Source: JAPLJM01 sp963708515 (GTDB taxonomy: Bacteria; Desulfobacterota; Syntrophia; Syntrophales; Fen-1087). From it: DNA of 64,000 nt. Each line of letters opens with the position of its first letter. The first letter of the stretch is position 1. Position numbers and translations under genes: made by a program. Positions 34,424 to 42,898 of the stretch are shown here, in pieces. Location: contig CAVPSX010000022.1 of NCBI GenBank assembly GCA_963708515.1, forward strand, positions 186,001 through 250,000, read 5' to 3'. The notes under the pieces are model-generated. The model searched no databases and had not been told where the DNA came from. It saw only the letters and a program-made list of their open reading frames with translations.

Positions 34424-36210
34424 TGTCCTCTCCTCACTTTAAAATCTTGACATGGGTCACCGGCCGTCACGGCGGCGCCGACGCCCCCGTCGGGCTGATT
34501 CATGAAACCTTTGCCGGCTTGACGATCTTGGGCGTCACAAAGATCAGGAGCTCCCTTTTCGTTCTTTCGATACTTTCCATGTTTGAACAGCCAGCCCAGC
34601 ACGGGCACCTTGTAGATCCAGGGAACGCCCTGTTCGATCGTCGACTCTTCCGATTTCATGACGCCGCCGATGACAATGGTGTCACCATCCCGGATCACCA
34701 CTTTCGAATCCACCTGATTCGTGAAAATCGGCATATTCCCCGTCGCGGGATCTTTTTCCGCTCTGTTCGGGCGATTGTTCGTTGCACTGATCGTCATGGA
34801 GATCCGCCCGTCCTCGGTAATTTTCGGCGTCACTTCCAGCTTCAACTCCGCGGGCCTGTAGGTTGTCGTGGCCGGGTTGTTGGCCGTTGCCGGCGTCACC
34901 ACCGGAATCTCCTCGCCTTGCTTGATGATGGCCTTTTCACCTTCCATGATGACGACGCGGGGCGTGGAAATGATCTTTCCCTCCGATTGCGATTCCATGG
35001 CCGCAATCTGGGCTGAGATCACCGCGTTGGCGCCGGCCATGACGATGCCGATCGTAGGCGCGGCGACGGCAGCGGGCAGATTCACCACATTGCCGAGTCC
35101 CGTAAGGCCGATTCCCTGCCCGATGGTCACGGGATTGGTCTGATTCGGATTGGTCCCAACCCCGACGCTGTAGGGATAGGTCCCCTTGGCGGTGCTCACG
35201 TTGCCCGTGTAGGCGCCGCCCCACTGCACCCCCAGTTTCCTGCCAAAGGTCGTATTGGCCTCGACAATCACCGCTTCGATGACGACCTGCTTCAGTTTTC
35301 CTGATTCCGCCTTTTTCAACTGGTCCTGCTTCTCTTTCTCCTCTGTTGCGGTGCGCTCGCGTTTTGCATCATCGTCGGCCCTTTTCTGCAGATCGCTCAG
35401 CTTGACTTTTGTGATGACCCGGATGACGTTGCCTTCCTGCAGCCGCGTCAAGTCGTTAATGGCGAGAACCATATCAAGGGCCTGTTCCCAGGGGACTTTT
35501 TTCATGGATATCGTGACATTGCCCTTGACGTCATCGCCGGAAACGATATTGACGCCGCTTTCTTCCGCAAGCAGTTGCAGGACGCTCTTGATGCTGGCGC
35601 CCTGAAAATCCAGGGTTACCAGCCGGCCGGCATGGGCGGGCGGGACGGCGCCGCTGGCGGATGGTCTCTGTGCGGGGGCGGTCGCTTTGACCTGCGCCTG
35701 CTTCGGGGTCGCCGGTTTGTCGCTGGCCCTGGCCTTGGCGGGCTTCGCGGGCAGAGAGGCCACATTGAAATCAATGACCACGTTATGTCCGTCCTGGCGG
35801 ACGCTGTAAGGGACCTGTCTGTTCAGTTCCATGACGATCAGCGCCTGCGGCTTGCCGCCTGCGGCTCCGCTGGGCGGGCACAACCCGGATGAGATTGTCC
35901 AGCGACCCTTCTCCCATGGCCGGCGCAGCTCCTCGGGGATGAAAAGATTTTCTATCTTGACCGCGATGGCCTTTTCCCCCTGGTCTTCTGCGGCAGCGCC
36001 GGATTGCCTGGAGAGCATCAGGACCACACGTTCTTTGCCCTTCATTTTTTCGAAGGTGATGTTTTCAAGATAGCCGGCGTCGGCTGCCATGACCTTCACT
36101 GGCGCTGCCGCAACGGGATCGGTCGATGCCGTCTGCGCAGCGCCGGGGCATGCGATCCATAATAACCCGACTATGATCAGTATTTCCATCAGCGACCGGT
36201 ATATTTTCAT
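34420..36210 (-). CDS. pilQ: Type IV pilus secretin PilQ, with apparent frameshifts
   Basis: Forms the outer-membrane channel for the pilus. After a signal peptide (about 1-26) come an AMIN region, the STN/N0 domain ('LDFQGASIKSVLQLLAEESG'), a Lys/Glu-rich linker near residue 285, and the secretin core ('GKIISTPRVVIMEGEKAII', 'VVIRDGDTIVIGGVMKSEES', 'GVPWIYKVPVLGWLFKH'). Two places are disturbed. Near residues 102-120 'SLDNLIRVVPAQ' is readable in another frame, needing a compensating indel pair. After 'YRKNEKG' the true ending 'LLIFVTPKIVKPAKVS' is in a shifted frame and stops at 34500, so the last 40 residues of the open frame are artefactual. Confidence 0.88.
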   Translation of the reverse strand: MKIYRSLMEILIIVGLLWIACPGAAQTASTDPVAAAPVKVMAADAGYLENITFEKMKGKERVVLMLSRQSGAAAEDQGEKAIAVKIENLFIPEELRRPWEKGRWTISSGLCPPSGAAGGKPQALIVMELNRQVPYSVRQDGHNVVIDFNVASLPAKPAKARASDKPATPKQAQVKATAPAQRPSASGAVPPAHAGRLVTLDFQGASIKSVLQLLAEESGVNIVSGDDVKGNVTISMKKVPWEQALDMVLAINDLTRLQEGNVIRVITKVKLSDLQKRADDDAKRERTATEEKEKQDQLKKAESGKLKQVVIEAVIVEANTTFGRKLGVQWGGAYTGNVSTAKGTYPYSVGVGTNPNQTNPVTIGQGIGLTGLGNVVNLPAAVAAPTIGIVMAGANAVISAQIAAMESQSEGKIISTPRVVIMEGEKAIIKQGEEIPVVTPATANNPATTTYRPAELKLEVTPKITEDGRISMTISATNNRPNRAEKDPATGNMPIFTNQVDSKVVIRDGDTIVIGGVMKSEESTIEQGVPWIYKVPVLGWLFKHGKYRKNEKGAPDLCDAQDRQAGKGFMNQPDGGVGAAVTAGDPCQDFKVRRGQ

Positions 36211-36752
36211 GGTTTTACCTCATCCTGTCGAAGTTTCATGACTTGTCTGCGTGATTCTATTTTTCCTCCATCCTTCGTGATCCGTTCATGGATGATCACA
36301 CTGTCCTTGTGAATGGCCGTTACGCGCCCGTTGTTCTGGCCGATATAGGTCCCCCGGAGCAGCGAATAAAACTTGCCCGAAGCATCCTGCACCACCGCGC
36401 GCCGGCTCTTATCGCTCTCGATGATGCCCACCAGCGTGAAGGCTTCGATGCCCACCCGCTGCAGCGGACTCAAGACCTTGACATTTTTCTTTTTTTCAGC
36501 CACGTCCAGATCGAAGAAGGGCTTGAAGGGATCAATCCGCCCCTCCGGATTATAGCGGTAGGCTTGCTCCTGAGGTGGTTGCGTCGCCTGCGCGGCGTCT
36601 TTGCCGGTGCGGAGGTTGCCTGAACGGCGGGTCTTTCCGTTGCAGCGGTTCCCTGCGCGGCAGCGATCCCCGCCGGTCCCGCAAGCATGAGCATCAGCGC
36701 CGTCCAGAAAAACGCGGCTCTCAGTTTCCTTGTCCTTACGAGTTATTCTCAT
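36207..36752 (-). CDS. pilP: Type IV pilus assembly lipoprotein PilP, N-terminus frameshifted
   Basis: Inner-membrane-linked protein joining PilNO to the secretin. The C-terminal beta domain is intact: 'EGRIDPFKPFF', 'LQRVGIEAFTLVGII', 'SGKFYSLLRGTYIGQNNGRV'. Residues 15-55 are off-family; the adjacent frame encodes a proper signal segment 'FFWTALMLMLAGPAGIAAAQ' followed by a spacer, so a pair of small indels near 36700 and 36600 has swapped the reading frame. It overlaps pilO upstream and pilQ downstream by four bases each, as expected for an intact operon plan. Confidence 0.82.
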   Translation of the reverse strand: MRITRKDKETESRVFLDGADAHACGTGGDRCRAGNRCNGKTRRSGNLRTGKDAAQATQPPQEQAYRYNPEGRIDPFKPFFDLDVAEKKKNVKVLSPLQRVGIEAFTLVGIIESDKSRRAVVQDASGKFYSLLRGTYIGQNNGRVTAIHKDSVIIHERITKDGGKIESRRQVMKLRQDEVKP

Positions 36753-37471
36753 TTGCCCTTGTCAACAAACATATAGGTCTTGATGGTGCAATTGGTTTTT
36801 ATCACATAGCCCCGCCCTTTGACCTCGGCGCCCTCTCCCATGGTAATGTTCTCAATATTGATAATCCGCGGCAGTCTCGCAACCGCCTCGAAAAAGGACA
36901 AGGTGCTGTGGAAACGACCGCTGATCGTCACCGTTACGGGAATTTCCTCATAGAATTTCTCTTGTTCCGGCGGTTTTGCCGGCGGTTTCCCTGGCGCGGC
37001 CGGCGCTTTCCTGGCGCGGCCGGCGCGCCTGCCGCGGGCTTCTGTGCAGCCTGCTGATCCGATGGCTTGAGGTTATCTTTGACGCTCGGCTTGGCTTCCG
37101 GGGGCTTTGGCGGCGGCTTCGGTTCAAAAAGCAGGAAGTCCAGTCCGGCGGACTTTCCGCTTGTCGCCACAGACTGGAAGAGCGGCTGAATCTCACGTTT
37201 GTCCGGAAGCTTGGTCAATGCCATCTGGAAGGCCTCGTTCAAGGCCGCCACCTCACTGAGATATTTTGCTTTCTGGGTGGCGATGCGTTCCTGTCTGTCC
37301 ACCTGCGCCTGCAGTTCGACAAGCTTGGTCTGCAGCGACGTCCTTTTTGCAATAGTCGCCCTGCAAGATAAGGAAATAATAGAAATAGCCGATAAGGGCA
37401 AAGGCAATCACCAACAATATCACTTTTATCTTGGGGGACATGTTTTTTAAAGTGTCAACGGTGATTGCCAT
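36749..37471 (-). pseudogene. pilO: Type IV pilus inner-membrane protein PilO, two frameshifts
   Basis: PilO pairs with PilN to form the alignment complex. The start 'MAITVDTLKNMSPKIKVILL' with its transmembrane helix (to 'GYFYYFLILQGDY') is in one frame; the coiled coil 'RTSLQTKLVELQAQVDRQER' and Pro/Ala-rich linker are in the next; the C-terminal ferredoxin-like domain 'TISGRFHSTLSFFEAVARLP' to 'YMFVDKGK' returns to the first frame. One extra base near 37365 (TTGCAAAAAGG) and one missing base near 37010 explain both shifts. Corrected length is about 240 residues, normal for PilO. Confidence 0.85.
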
Positions 37472-37474
37472 GGG

Positions 37475-38026
37475 CTATGACCTTTTCTTCACACAGGACA
37501 GGGAAAACTGATTGACGTTCACGCCGGATATGGTCACCTGCTTGGAGGAAACCAGATCAACCGATTGTATATATCTGGAGAGTTCCAGACTTTTCATGAA
37601 GAGCGCCACGGCGATATTGTCCCGGCCCACACCTTCGATGTTCAGCTGGGGCCCCTGTTCCGACACTTTCGTGAGCCGGATATCCTTTGGCAAAACCAGG
37701 GCGTTGACCTCATCCAGCAGCCGCACCGGATAGAGGCGATCTTCTTCAAGACGTTTTATAACGGCCAACTTCCTCTCCAGAGTCTGTTTCTCCATCCTGA
37801 TGTCTTCGATTTCACCAAGGATCTTTTTCAGAGCAACCAGCCGGGTTTCTCTGGCTTTAATATCCCCCTCGATGTTCGCGATGCTGCGCATCATGAAAAT
37901 CTGAACGGAAGCGATCAGGATCACAAAAATCACCGTGGCGACGACAACGATGGCAAGCTGACGCGCAATATTCGTCTTTTTTTCCTTCTCTGCGACAGAA
38001 CGATAAAGAAGATTGATCTTGATCAT
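37475..38026 (-). CDS. pilN: Type IV pilus inner-membrane protein PilN
   Basis: Inner-membrane alignment protein that binds cytoplasmic PilM through its N-terminal peptide. The 183-residue protein starts MIKINLLYRSVAEKEK, the canonical 'INLLP'-like PilM-binding motif, then one transmembrane helix (about 25-46), a coiled coil (50-90) and a fimbrial-assembly beta domain. No frame disturbance is seen, unlike its downstream neighbours. It overlaps the pilM stop by four bases. Confidence 0.95.
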   Translation of the reverse strand: MIKINLLYRSVAEKEKKTNIARQLAIVVVATVIFVILIASVQIFMMRSIANIEGDIKARETRLVALKKILGEIEDIRMEKQTLERKLAVIKRLEEDRLYPVRLLDEVNALVLPKDIRLTKVSEQGPQLNIEGVGRDNIAVALFMKSLELSRYIQSVDLVSSKQVTISGVNVNQFSLSCVKKRS

Positions 38027-39240
38027 TTGTCACCTACTTTGCGCAGAGCCAGGCCCACGGCGACGGCGGCGATGGGCCGGATCAGGTCGATCCGCTCTTG
38101 GTCCAGGGCTTTTCTATTACAATCAATCTTTCTGAAGGGATTCAGAATTTCTGTCTCGATTCCGAGCCGTTGCGTCAAGTCGCCCGTGATCCCGGGGATG
38201 GCGGCGGCGCCGCCAGAGAGGAGAATTTTCTTGATGCTGTCGCCGCCCGAGGTGGATCGGAAATAATCAATGGATCTTTCGATTTCCGTACAGATCGGGT
38301 CGGCATAGCCCAGCAGGGAGTTGCGGAATGCGTTCCGGGCGGTTTCGTCCGCCTGCGGTCCGTCAATTTTCATGGCTTCGGCGGCCTCAAAAGTCAAGCT
38401 GCGCGCTGATTGGATGGCCTCCGTGATGGAGTTGCCCGCCAGCGTGAAATCCCGCGTGAATATGGACATGCCGCCCTTGACGACATTGATGTTGGTAATG
38501 CTGGCGCCGATATTGACCATGGCCACGATGTCCGCGGGATCGAAATCATAATTGGCTTCGTATACGGTTTCGAGGCAGAAAGTATCCACGTCCATGACCA
38601 TTACCATCAATCCTGCGCTTTCGATGGCCTCAATATAATCCGTGATAACGTCCTTCTTGGCGGCGACGAGCATGACATCCATCTGGTTGGGGTTGTATTC
38701 GTTCTGCCCCAGGATCTGAAAATCATAATTGACATCGTCCATGTTGTCGAAGGGCAGGTACTTGCTTGCTTCATCGTGAATCATATCTCGCAATTCCGGT
38801 TCTGCCATGGTCGGGAAAGTGACTTTCTTGGCGATCGCGGCATGTCCGGAAAGCGACACAACCAGCGCTCTTCCCTGAAGCCCGGTTCCCTTGAAAAGGG
38901 TCCTGACCTTTTCCGTCAGGGTTTCAGGATCGGCGAGAACCCCGTCTTCAATGGTCCCCTTATCGAGAGAAATTTCTGAAAAATGATTGAGAAGATAGCC
39001 GGTCTTGGTATCCAGAATCTCGGCAAGTTTCAGCGAGCCGGAGCCGATATCAAGGCCGACCAGTTGTTTTTTACCTGAGAATATACCCTTGAAATTGGGA
39101 AGAAAGTTGAGGGCGCCGCCCGACTTTGCCGGCGCTTTGTCGCGGGACGGTTTTTCTGCTGCGGACGGCGTGCCGCCCGGCCCGTCTCCGGTCGCTTTGG
39201 ATCGCTTACCGCGTGAAAATAGATCCGTCAACTTGGACAT
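38023..39240 (-). CDS. pilM: Type IV pilus assembly ATPase-fold protein PilM
   Basis: Actin/FtsA-like cytoplasmic protein that binds PilN and nucleotide. 'KQLVGLDIGSGSLKLAEI' is the phosphate-1 motif; 'AMVNIGASITNINVVKGG' the phosphate-2 motif; 'KKILLSGGAAAIPGITGDL' the adenosine loop. An additional N-terminal segment of about 50 residues, rich in Lys, Gly and Pro, precedes the fold and is probably disordered. Length 405 residues versus about 350 usual. First gene of the pil cluster; ftsB-like gene lies 42 bases upstream on the same strand. Confidence 0.95.
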   Translation of the reverse strand: MSKLTDLFSRGKRSKATGDGPGGTPSAAEKPSRDKAPAKSGGALNFLPNFKGIFSGKKQLVGLDIGSGSLKLAEILDTKTGYLLNHFSEISLDKGTIEDGVLADPETLTEKVRTLFKGTGLQGRALVVSLSGHAAIAKKVTFPTMAEPELRDMIHDEASKYLPFDNMDDVNYDFQILGQNEYNPNQMDVMLVAAKKDVITDYIEAIESAGLMVMVMDVDTFCLETVYEANYDFDPADIVAMVNIGASITNINVVKGGMSIFTRDFTLAGNSITEAIQSARSLTFEAAEAMKIDGPQADETARNAFRNSLLGYADPICTEIERSIDYFRSTSGGDSIKKILLSGGAAAIPGITGDLTQRLGIETEILNPFRKIDCNRKALDQERIDLIRPIAAVAVGLALRKVGDK

Positions 39241-39282
39241 GCAACCACCGCTCGATTGAGATAAGCATTCCGGGACCCTGAG

Positions 39283-39549
39283 CTACTGGGAAAATCGATA
39301 AACAAGATCCCCCTTTTTAACCATGCCGAGCTCATTGCGCGCCACCATTTCGACATAGGGCAACTTGCTCCGCAAAAGCACAATCGTTTTTTTTTGTTCC
39401 TTGTTTTCCCGGGCAATATCCTGATTTGTTTTCTTGAGGGTCGCCAGCCGTTCATGCATCATATAATTATCCAGCAGCCCCCTGTTTCCGAAAGCAATCA
39501 GAAAGCCCATGACCAAAACGAAACCAGCAAGGTACCGGCCAACCTTCAT
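39283..39549 (-). CDS. Septum formation initiator, FtsB/DivIC-like
   Basis: Short bitopic division protein of 88 residues. One transmembrane helix (residues 6-22, 'LAGFVLVMGFLIAFG') is followed by a coiled coil ('HERLATLKKTNQDIARENKE') and the conserved end 'VEMVARNELGMVKKGDLVYR', the DivIC signature. It would join FtsL and FtsQ in the divisome. Placement just upstream of the pilM cluster is unusual for E. coli but seen in deltaproteobacteria. The start is ATG 39549; the upstream 400 bases are non-coding. Confidence 0.88.
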   Translation of the reverse strand: MKVGRYLAGFVLVMGFLIAFGNRGLLDNYMMHERLATLKKTNQDIARENKEQKKTIVLLRSKLPYVEMVARNELGMVKKGDLVYRFSQ

Positions 39550-39966
39550 TTTTTATGCTGCCCTTAAGAAGGATTTGGTGTCTCGTGACTGTTTGATACA
39601 TTAAAAATTAATCAATTACAACAAAAAAATGATGTTTTTGTCAATTATTTAATAAAAAAACGCAACGTTTACACTGGGATATCAACCGTAATGCACATAA
39701 CTAATTAATAATATTGCTTTTTTCTGAAATCATTCGACTGCCTAATCCGTTTGTTGATTTACCCATTATAACGACGTGTTACAAAAAAATCAGGACATTT
39801 AAGCCATTCAAACCCCTGCCGAACTCGAAAAAATAAAAAAACTATCCGAATGCCACGACAACTTTATAATAACTCCCCCGGCTTTCGCCGGGGCAGCTTC
39901 CGGCCATGTGCGCAAGCAGGGAGACACGACCCTGTCAAGCCTCCTCCACCCAGGATCTGGAACTTT
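39550..39966. other. AT-rich intergenic region
   Basis: No gene is visible in 417 bases. Features are runs of A/T upstream of ftsB that could hold its promoter, a CCCCGGC-TTTC-GCCGGGG hairpin at 39876-39893 without a T-tract on the coding side, and the repeat end at 39961-39980 next to the stop of the HcyBio gene. Confidence 0.6.
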
Positions 39967-39980
39967 TTACGAAGTCGTCA
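39961..39980. repeat. Solo end of the palindromic repeat family
   Basis: AACTTTTTACGAAGTCGTCA matches the terminal inverted repeat of the 133-bp element at 4100-4232 with two changes. On the minus strand it contains the TAA that ends the HcyBio gene. No full element surrounds it. Confidence 0.6.
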
Positions 39981-41151
39981 ACCTTACCGATGGCAGGAGT
40001 TGCTGCGGTTCACCCAGCAGAAAATTTCCGCGTTCGATCCACTCTTTCAGAATATTGGCGATTTCTCTGGCTTTATAATAACTGGAGAGAGGCGCCGTAG
40101 CAACTTTTTTCCCATTCAGCATAATCATGCCGCTGCGGAGTTCCTTGTAATTGACTTCCCCCAGGCTCTTCGGGGCGCCCTTCGGATAGTCCATACTGTA
40201 ATCATAAATCTGTGTGACAATGTCTTCATCCTTAACCGAAGTGTATCGAGCCATTTCTTCACTGAGAATCGGGATGGGAATGCCGATGCCCACATACAGA
40301 GACACCCCGTATCCCAGCATGCTGGCGCCCACCAGCCATTCCGGGCTCATTTCCTTGAGGTTTCCGATGACGGCAATCGTTCCGGCCCCCTCCCGGGGAA
40401 CGCCTTTTTTGTTCCTTGGGACGTTCGGGTTGTGCTGGGTGCCCGGCCAGGATACGAAACCCTGGGCGCCGCCCAGGAAAATTCTCGTCCCGATACCGAT
40501 GGTTTTGTAATAAGGATCGTTGAACAGGGGGCTCAACTGTGCCGAGGTCGCGTAGTTCGCATTGGCCATGCGGGGCCGCAACATTCCCATATAGGTGTAG
40601 ATCGTTTTGTCGGACATGTTCACAGCGCAACTGTAGTTCTGGTAGGCATTGCGCGGATTAAACAGGATGGTGTCCCGCATGTCGTGGAGGGTGATATTCT
40701 TTTCGTGCTTGCGCGCCGGGTAGCAGTCCGTGCCGTAGCCTTCCATTCTCAACCGGATGACATTGCCTGCCACGAGGTCCTGAATCACATGACCGCCGCC
40801 GTAATTAAACTCGCCCGGATAAACGCTGTTCCTGGGATCGCCCTCGGCGACCTCCGTCGCCCCGATATAGCAATCGACCGCGGCAAGACCGCCATAAGCC
40901 GCGACATCATTGAGCCACATCTTATCGGCCTTGATCCGGGGCGCCGTATGACCCACGTTCAGGAAGGCGCCGGAGGAACACATGGGGGCGAAGGTTCCCG
41001 TGGTGACCACATCAACCCGGCGGGCGGCTTCCGCATCCCCGTGCCGTTCAACGATGTCGATCATCTCCTCGGCCGTCACCACGACGGCCTTTCCCTGTTT
41101 GATTTTTTCGTTGATTTCCTGAATGGTTTTGCTGTTTTTAAGTTTTTTCAT
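39967..41151 (-). CDS. Homocysteine biosynthesis protein (HcyBio/DUF39 family)
   Basis: In methanogens this family, with a ferredoxin-like partner, makes homocysteine from aspartate semialdehyde and sulfide. The 394-residue protein has the conserved Cys58 in 'TTGTFAPMCSSGAFLNVGH' and Cys94 in 'LAAVDCYIGATE', plus 'GGAQGFVSWPGTQHNP' and 'GYGVSLYVGIGIPIPIL'. The NIL-ferredoxin partner is not adjacent, so either it is elsewhere or the C-terminal route differs. The last codons 'RLTTS' and the TAA stop derive from a repeat end, so the native terminus may have been slightly different. Dut lies 18 bases upstream on the same strand. Confidence 0.88.
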   Translation of the reverse strand: MKKLKNSKTIQEINEKIKQGKAVVVTAEEMIDIVERHGDAEAARRVDVVTTGTFAPMCSSGAFLNVGHTAPRIKADKMWLNDVAAYGGLAAVDCYIGATEVAEGDPRNSVYPGEFNYGGGHVIQDLVAGNVIRLRMEGYGTDCYPARKHEKNITLHDMRDTILFNPRNAYQNYSCAVNMSDKTIYTYMGMLRPRMANANYATSAQLSPLFNDPYYKTIGIGTRIFLGGAQGFVSWPGTQHNPNVPRNKKGVPREGAGTIAVIGNLKEMSPEWLVGASMLGYGVSLYVGIGIPIPILSEEMARYTSVKDEDIVTQIYDYSMDYPKGAPKSLGEVNYKELRSGMIMLNGKKVATAPLSSYYKAREIANILKEWIERGNFLLGEPQQLLPSVRLTTS

Positions 41152-41169
41152 GGGATATGGCCTCTATTT

Positions 41170-41640
41170 TTATGTGTGTCCGAATCCCCCTTCGCCTCGG
41201 GTTGTTGGGTTCAGTTCAGTCCGGACATCCCAGCGGACGCGGCACACGCGCTGCACGATCATCTGCGCGATCCGGTCTCCCCGGCGGACGACAAAGGTGC
41301 GATCGCCATGATTGATCATCAGAACACCGATCTCTCCCCGATAATCGGCATCGATGGTGCCCGGTGCATTCACGAGCGTGACGCCGTTCTTCAACGCGAG
41401 CCCGCTGCGGGGCCGGATCTGGGCCTCGTAACCAACCGGTAGGGCGATGGCCAGCCCCGTCGGAATCATTTCCCTTTGTCCGGGAGACAGCTCAAGGTCC
41501 TGCCGGACGGCCGCAAATAAATCCAGGCCTGCCGCGTGCTCCGTCATGTATCGGGGAAGCGGCAGATCCTCATTTCCCGGAAACTTTTGAATGGCAACTT
41601 TAACGTCTTCGATCACAGGCCCAACAGGTGATGTCAACAT
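41170..41640 (-). CDS. dut: dUTP diphosphatase
   Basis: Hydrolyses dUTP to dUMP and keeps uracil out of DNA. All five trimeric dUTPase motifs are present in 156 residues: 'EHAAGLDLFAA' (1), 'IRPRSGLALKNGV' (2), 'NAPGTIDADYRGEIGVLMIN' (3), 'RIAQMIV' (4) and the glycine-rich 'TTRGEGGFGHT' (5). The N-terminus is about ten residues longer than usual. Coding starts a base after the M16 protease gene ends and likely shares the pnp transcript. Confidence 0.97.
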   Translation of the reverse strand: MLTSPVGPVIEDVKVAIQKFPGNEDLPLPRYMTEHAAGLDLFAAVRQDLELSPGQREMIPTGLAIALPVGYEAQIRPRSGLALKNGVTLVNAPGTIDADYRGEIGVLMINHGDRTFVVRRGDRIAQMIVQRVCRVRWDVRTELNPTTRGEGGFGHT

Positions 41641-41641
41641 A

Positions 41642-42898
41642 TCAGCACTTCAGTATGCCTAGCGTCAGATCCTTTTCGGCGACTGGCCCGATCGCCGCCA
41701 GGCCGATAGTGGATGGATTGAACATCTCAGCGGCCAGAGCCCGGATGTCTTCAGCGGTTACGCAATCAATTTGCTGCACAACCTCTTCGGCGGGGATCTG
41801 TTTCCGGAAGGCGATCTCATTTGTGGCCAGACGGGTCATCCGGTTATCGGTGCTTTCCATGCTCAGCAGAAAATTACCCTTAATCAGTTCCCTGGCCGAG
41901 TTCAATTCCCGCTCGGTGAGGGAAACATTTGTCAGGCGCAGCAATTCGTCAAAGATCAGACCGACGACTTCCCGTACATGGTTCCCGCTGGTCCCCACAT
42001 AAATCCCCAGCATGCCCGTATCCTGATAAGAGGTCAGGTAAGAATGGATGGCGTAGGCCAGACCGCGCTTTTCCCGGATTTCCTGAAACAGGCGAGAGCT
42101 CATACTGCCGCCTAAAACGGCATTGAGCAGAAAACCGGAATAGCGGCGCGGACTGGTGGAAGAAGGGGCGGGACAGCCCACGATCATGTGGACCTGCTCC
42201 AGGTCCTTGTTAAGAACGGATATCCCGGCGGAAGCATCGGGGGGGGCGGAGCCACTCCGCCTTCCGTGGCCGTTTGCAGAACCGAATGCCCGGCTGACGA
42301 GCTCTGTCAGAACATCATGTTTTAAATGACCGGCCGCTGTCAGAACAACATTTTCTCCGTGGTAACAGTCATTCACGAAACCGACAATTGCATCCCGGCC
42401 GAAGCTCTCCACAAGCTCCCGGCGCCCCAACACCGGGTAGCCGAGAGGATGCTCCTTCCAGTAGTTTTCATCGAAATAATCATGGATATAATCATCCGGC
42501 GAATCATCCAGCAGGTTGATTTCCTGCAGCACCACCGACTTTTCCTTTGCGATTTCTTCGGCATCAAAAAGCGAGTTATTGAAGATATCCGCCAGCAGAT
42601 CGATGGCCAGGGCCAGGTGATAGTCTGGGATTTTGATGTAGAAGGAGGTCAGGTCCTTGCCGGTAAATGCGTTCATGAACCCGCCCACGGAATCGATGGC
42701 CGAGGCGATGTCGAAGGCCGTCCGGCTCCGGGTGCCTTTGAACAGCATGTGCTCGACGAAATGAGCCATGCCGTTCGTATGGCAATCCTCATGACGGGAG
42801 CCGCACAGCACCCAGATTCCGATGGAAACGGACCGGACATGATCGATTTCTTCAGAGATGACGCGGATCCCGTTATCGAGAATCGTCTTTCTGTACAT
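41642..42898 (-). CDS. M16-family zinc metallopeptidase
   Basis: Insulinase/processing-peptidase relative, 418 residues, about half-pitrilysin size and likely homodimeric. The inverted zinc motif HFVEH (His46-His50 in 'NGMAHFVEHMLFKGT') and the downstream Glu in 'EIAKEKSVVLQEINLLDDSP' complete the metal site; the second domain has 'EIREKRGLAYAIHSYLTSY'. The Bacillus relative (ymxG/mlpA) also follows pnp. The start overlaps the pnp stop by 26 bases, and MYRKTILDNGIRV is the canonical beginning, so the overlap is real. Confidence 0.93.
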   Translation of the reverse strand: MYRKTILDNGIRVISEEIDHVRSVSIGIWVLCGSRHEDCHTNGMAHFVEHMLFKGTRSRTAFDIASAIDSVGGFMNAFTGKDLTSFYIKIPDYHLALAIDLLADIFNNSLFDAEEIAKEKSVVLQEINLLDDSPDDYIHDYFDENYWKEHPLGYPVLGRRELVESFGRDAIVGFVNDCYHGENVVLTAAGHLKHDVLTELVSRAFGSANGHGRRSGSAPPDASAGISVLNKDLEQVHMIVGCPAPSSTSPRRYSGFLLNAVLGGSMSSRLFQEIREKRGLAYAIHSYLTSYQDTGMLGIYVGTSGNHVREVVGLIFDELLRLTNVSLTERELNSARELIKGNFLLSMESTDNRMTRLATNEIAFRKQIPAEEVVQQIDCVTAEDIRALAAEMFNPSTIGLAAIGPVAEKDLTLGILKC

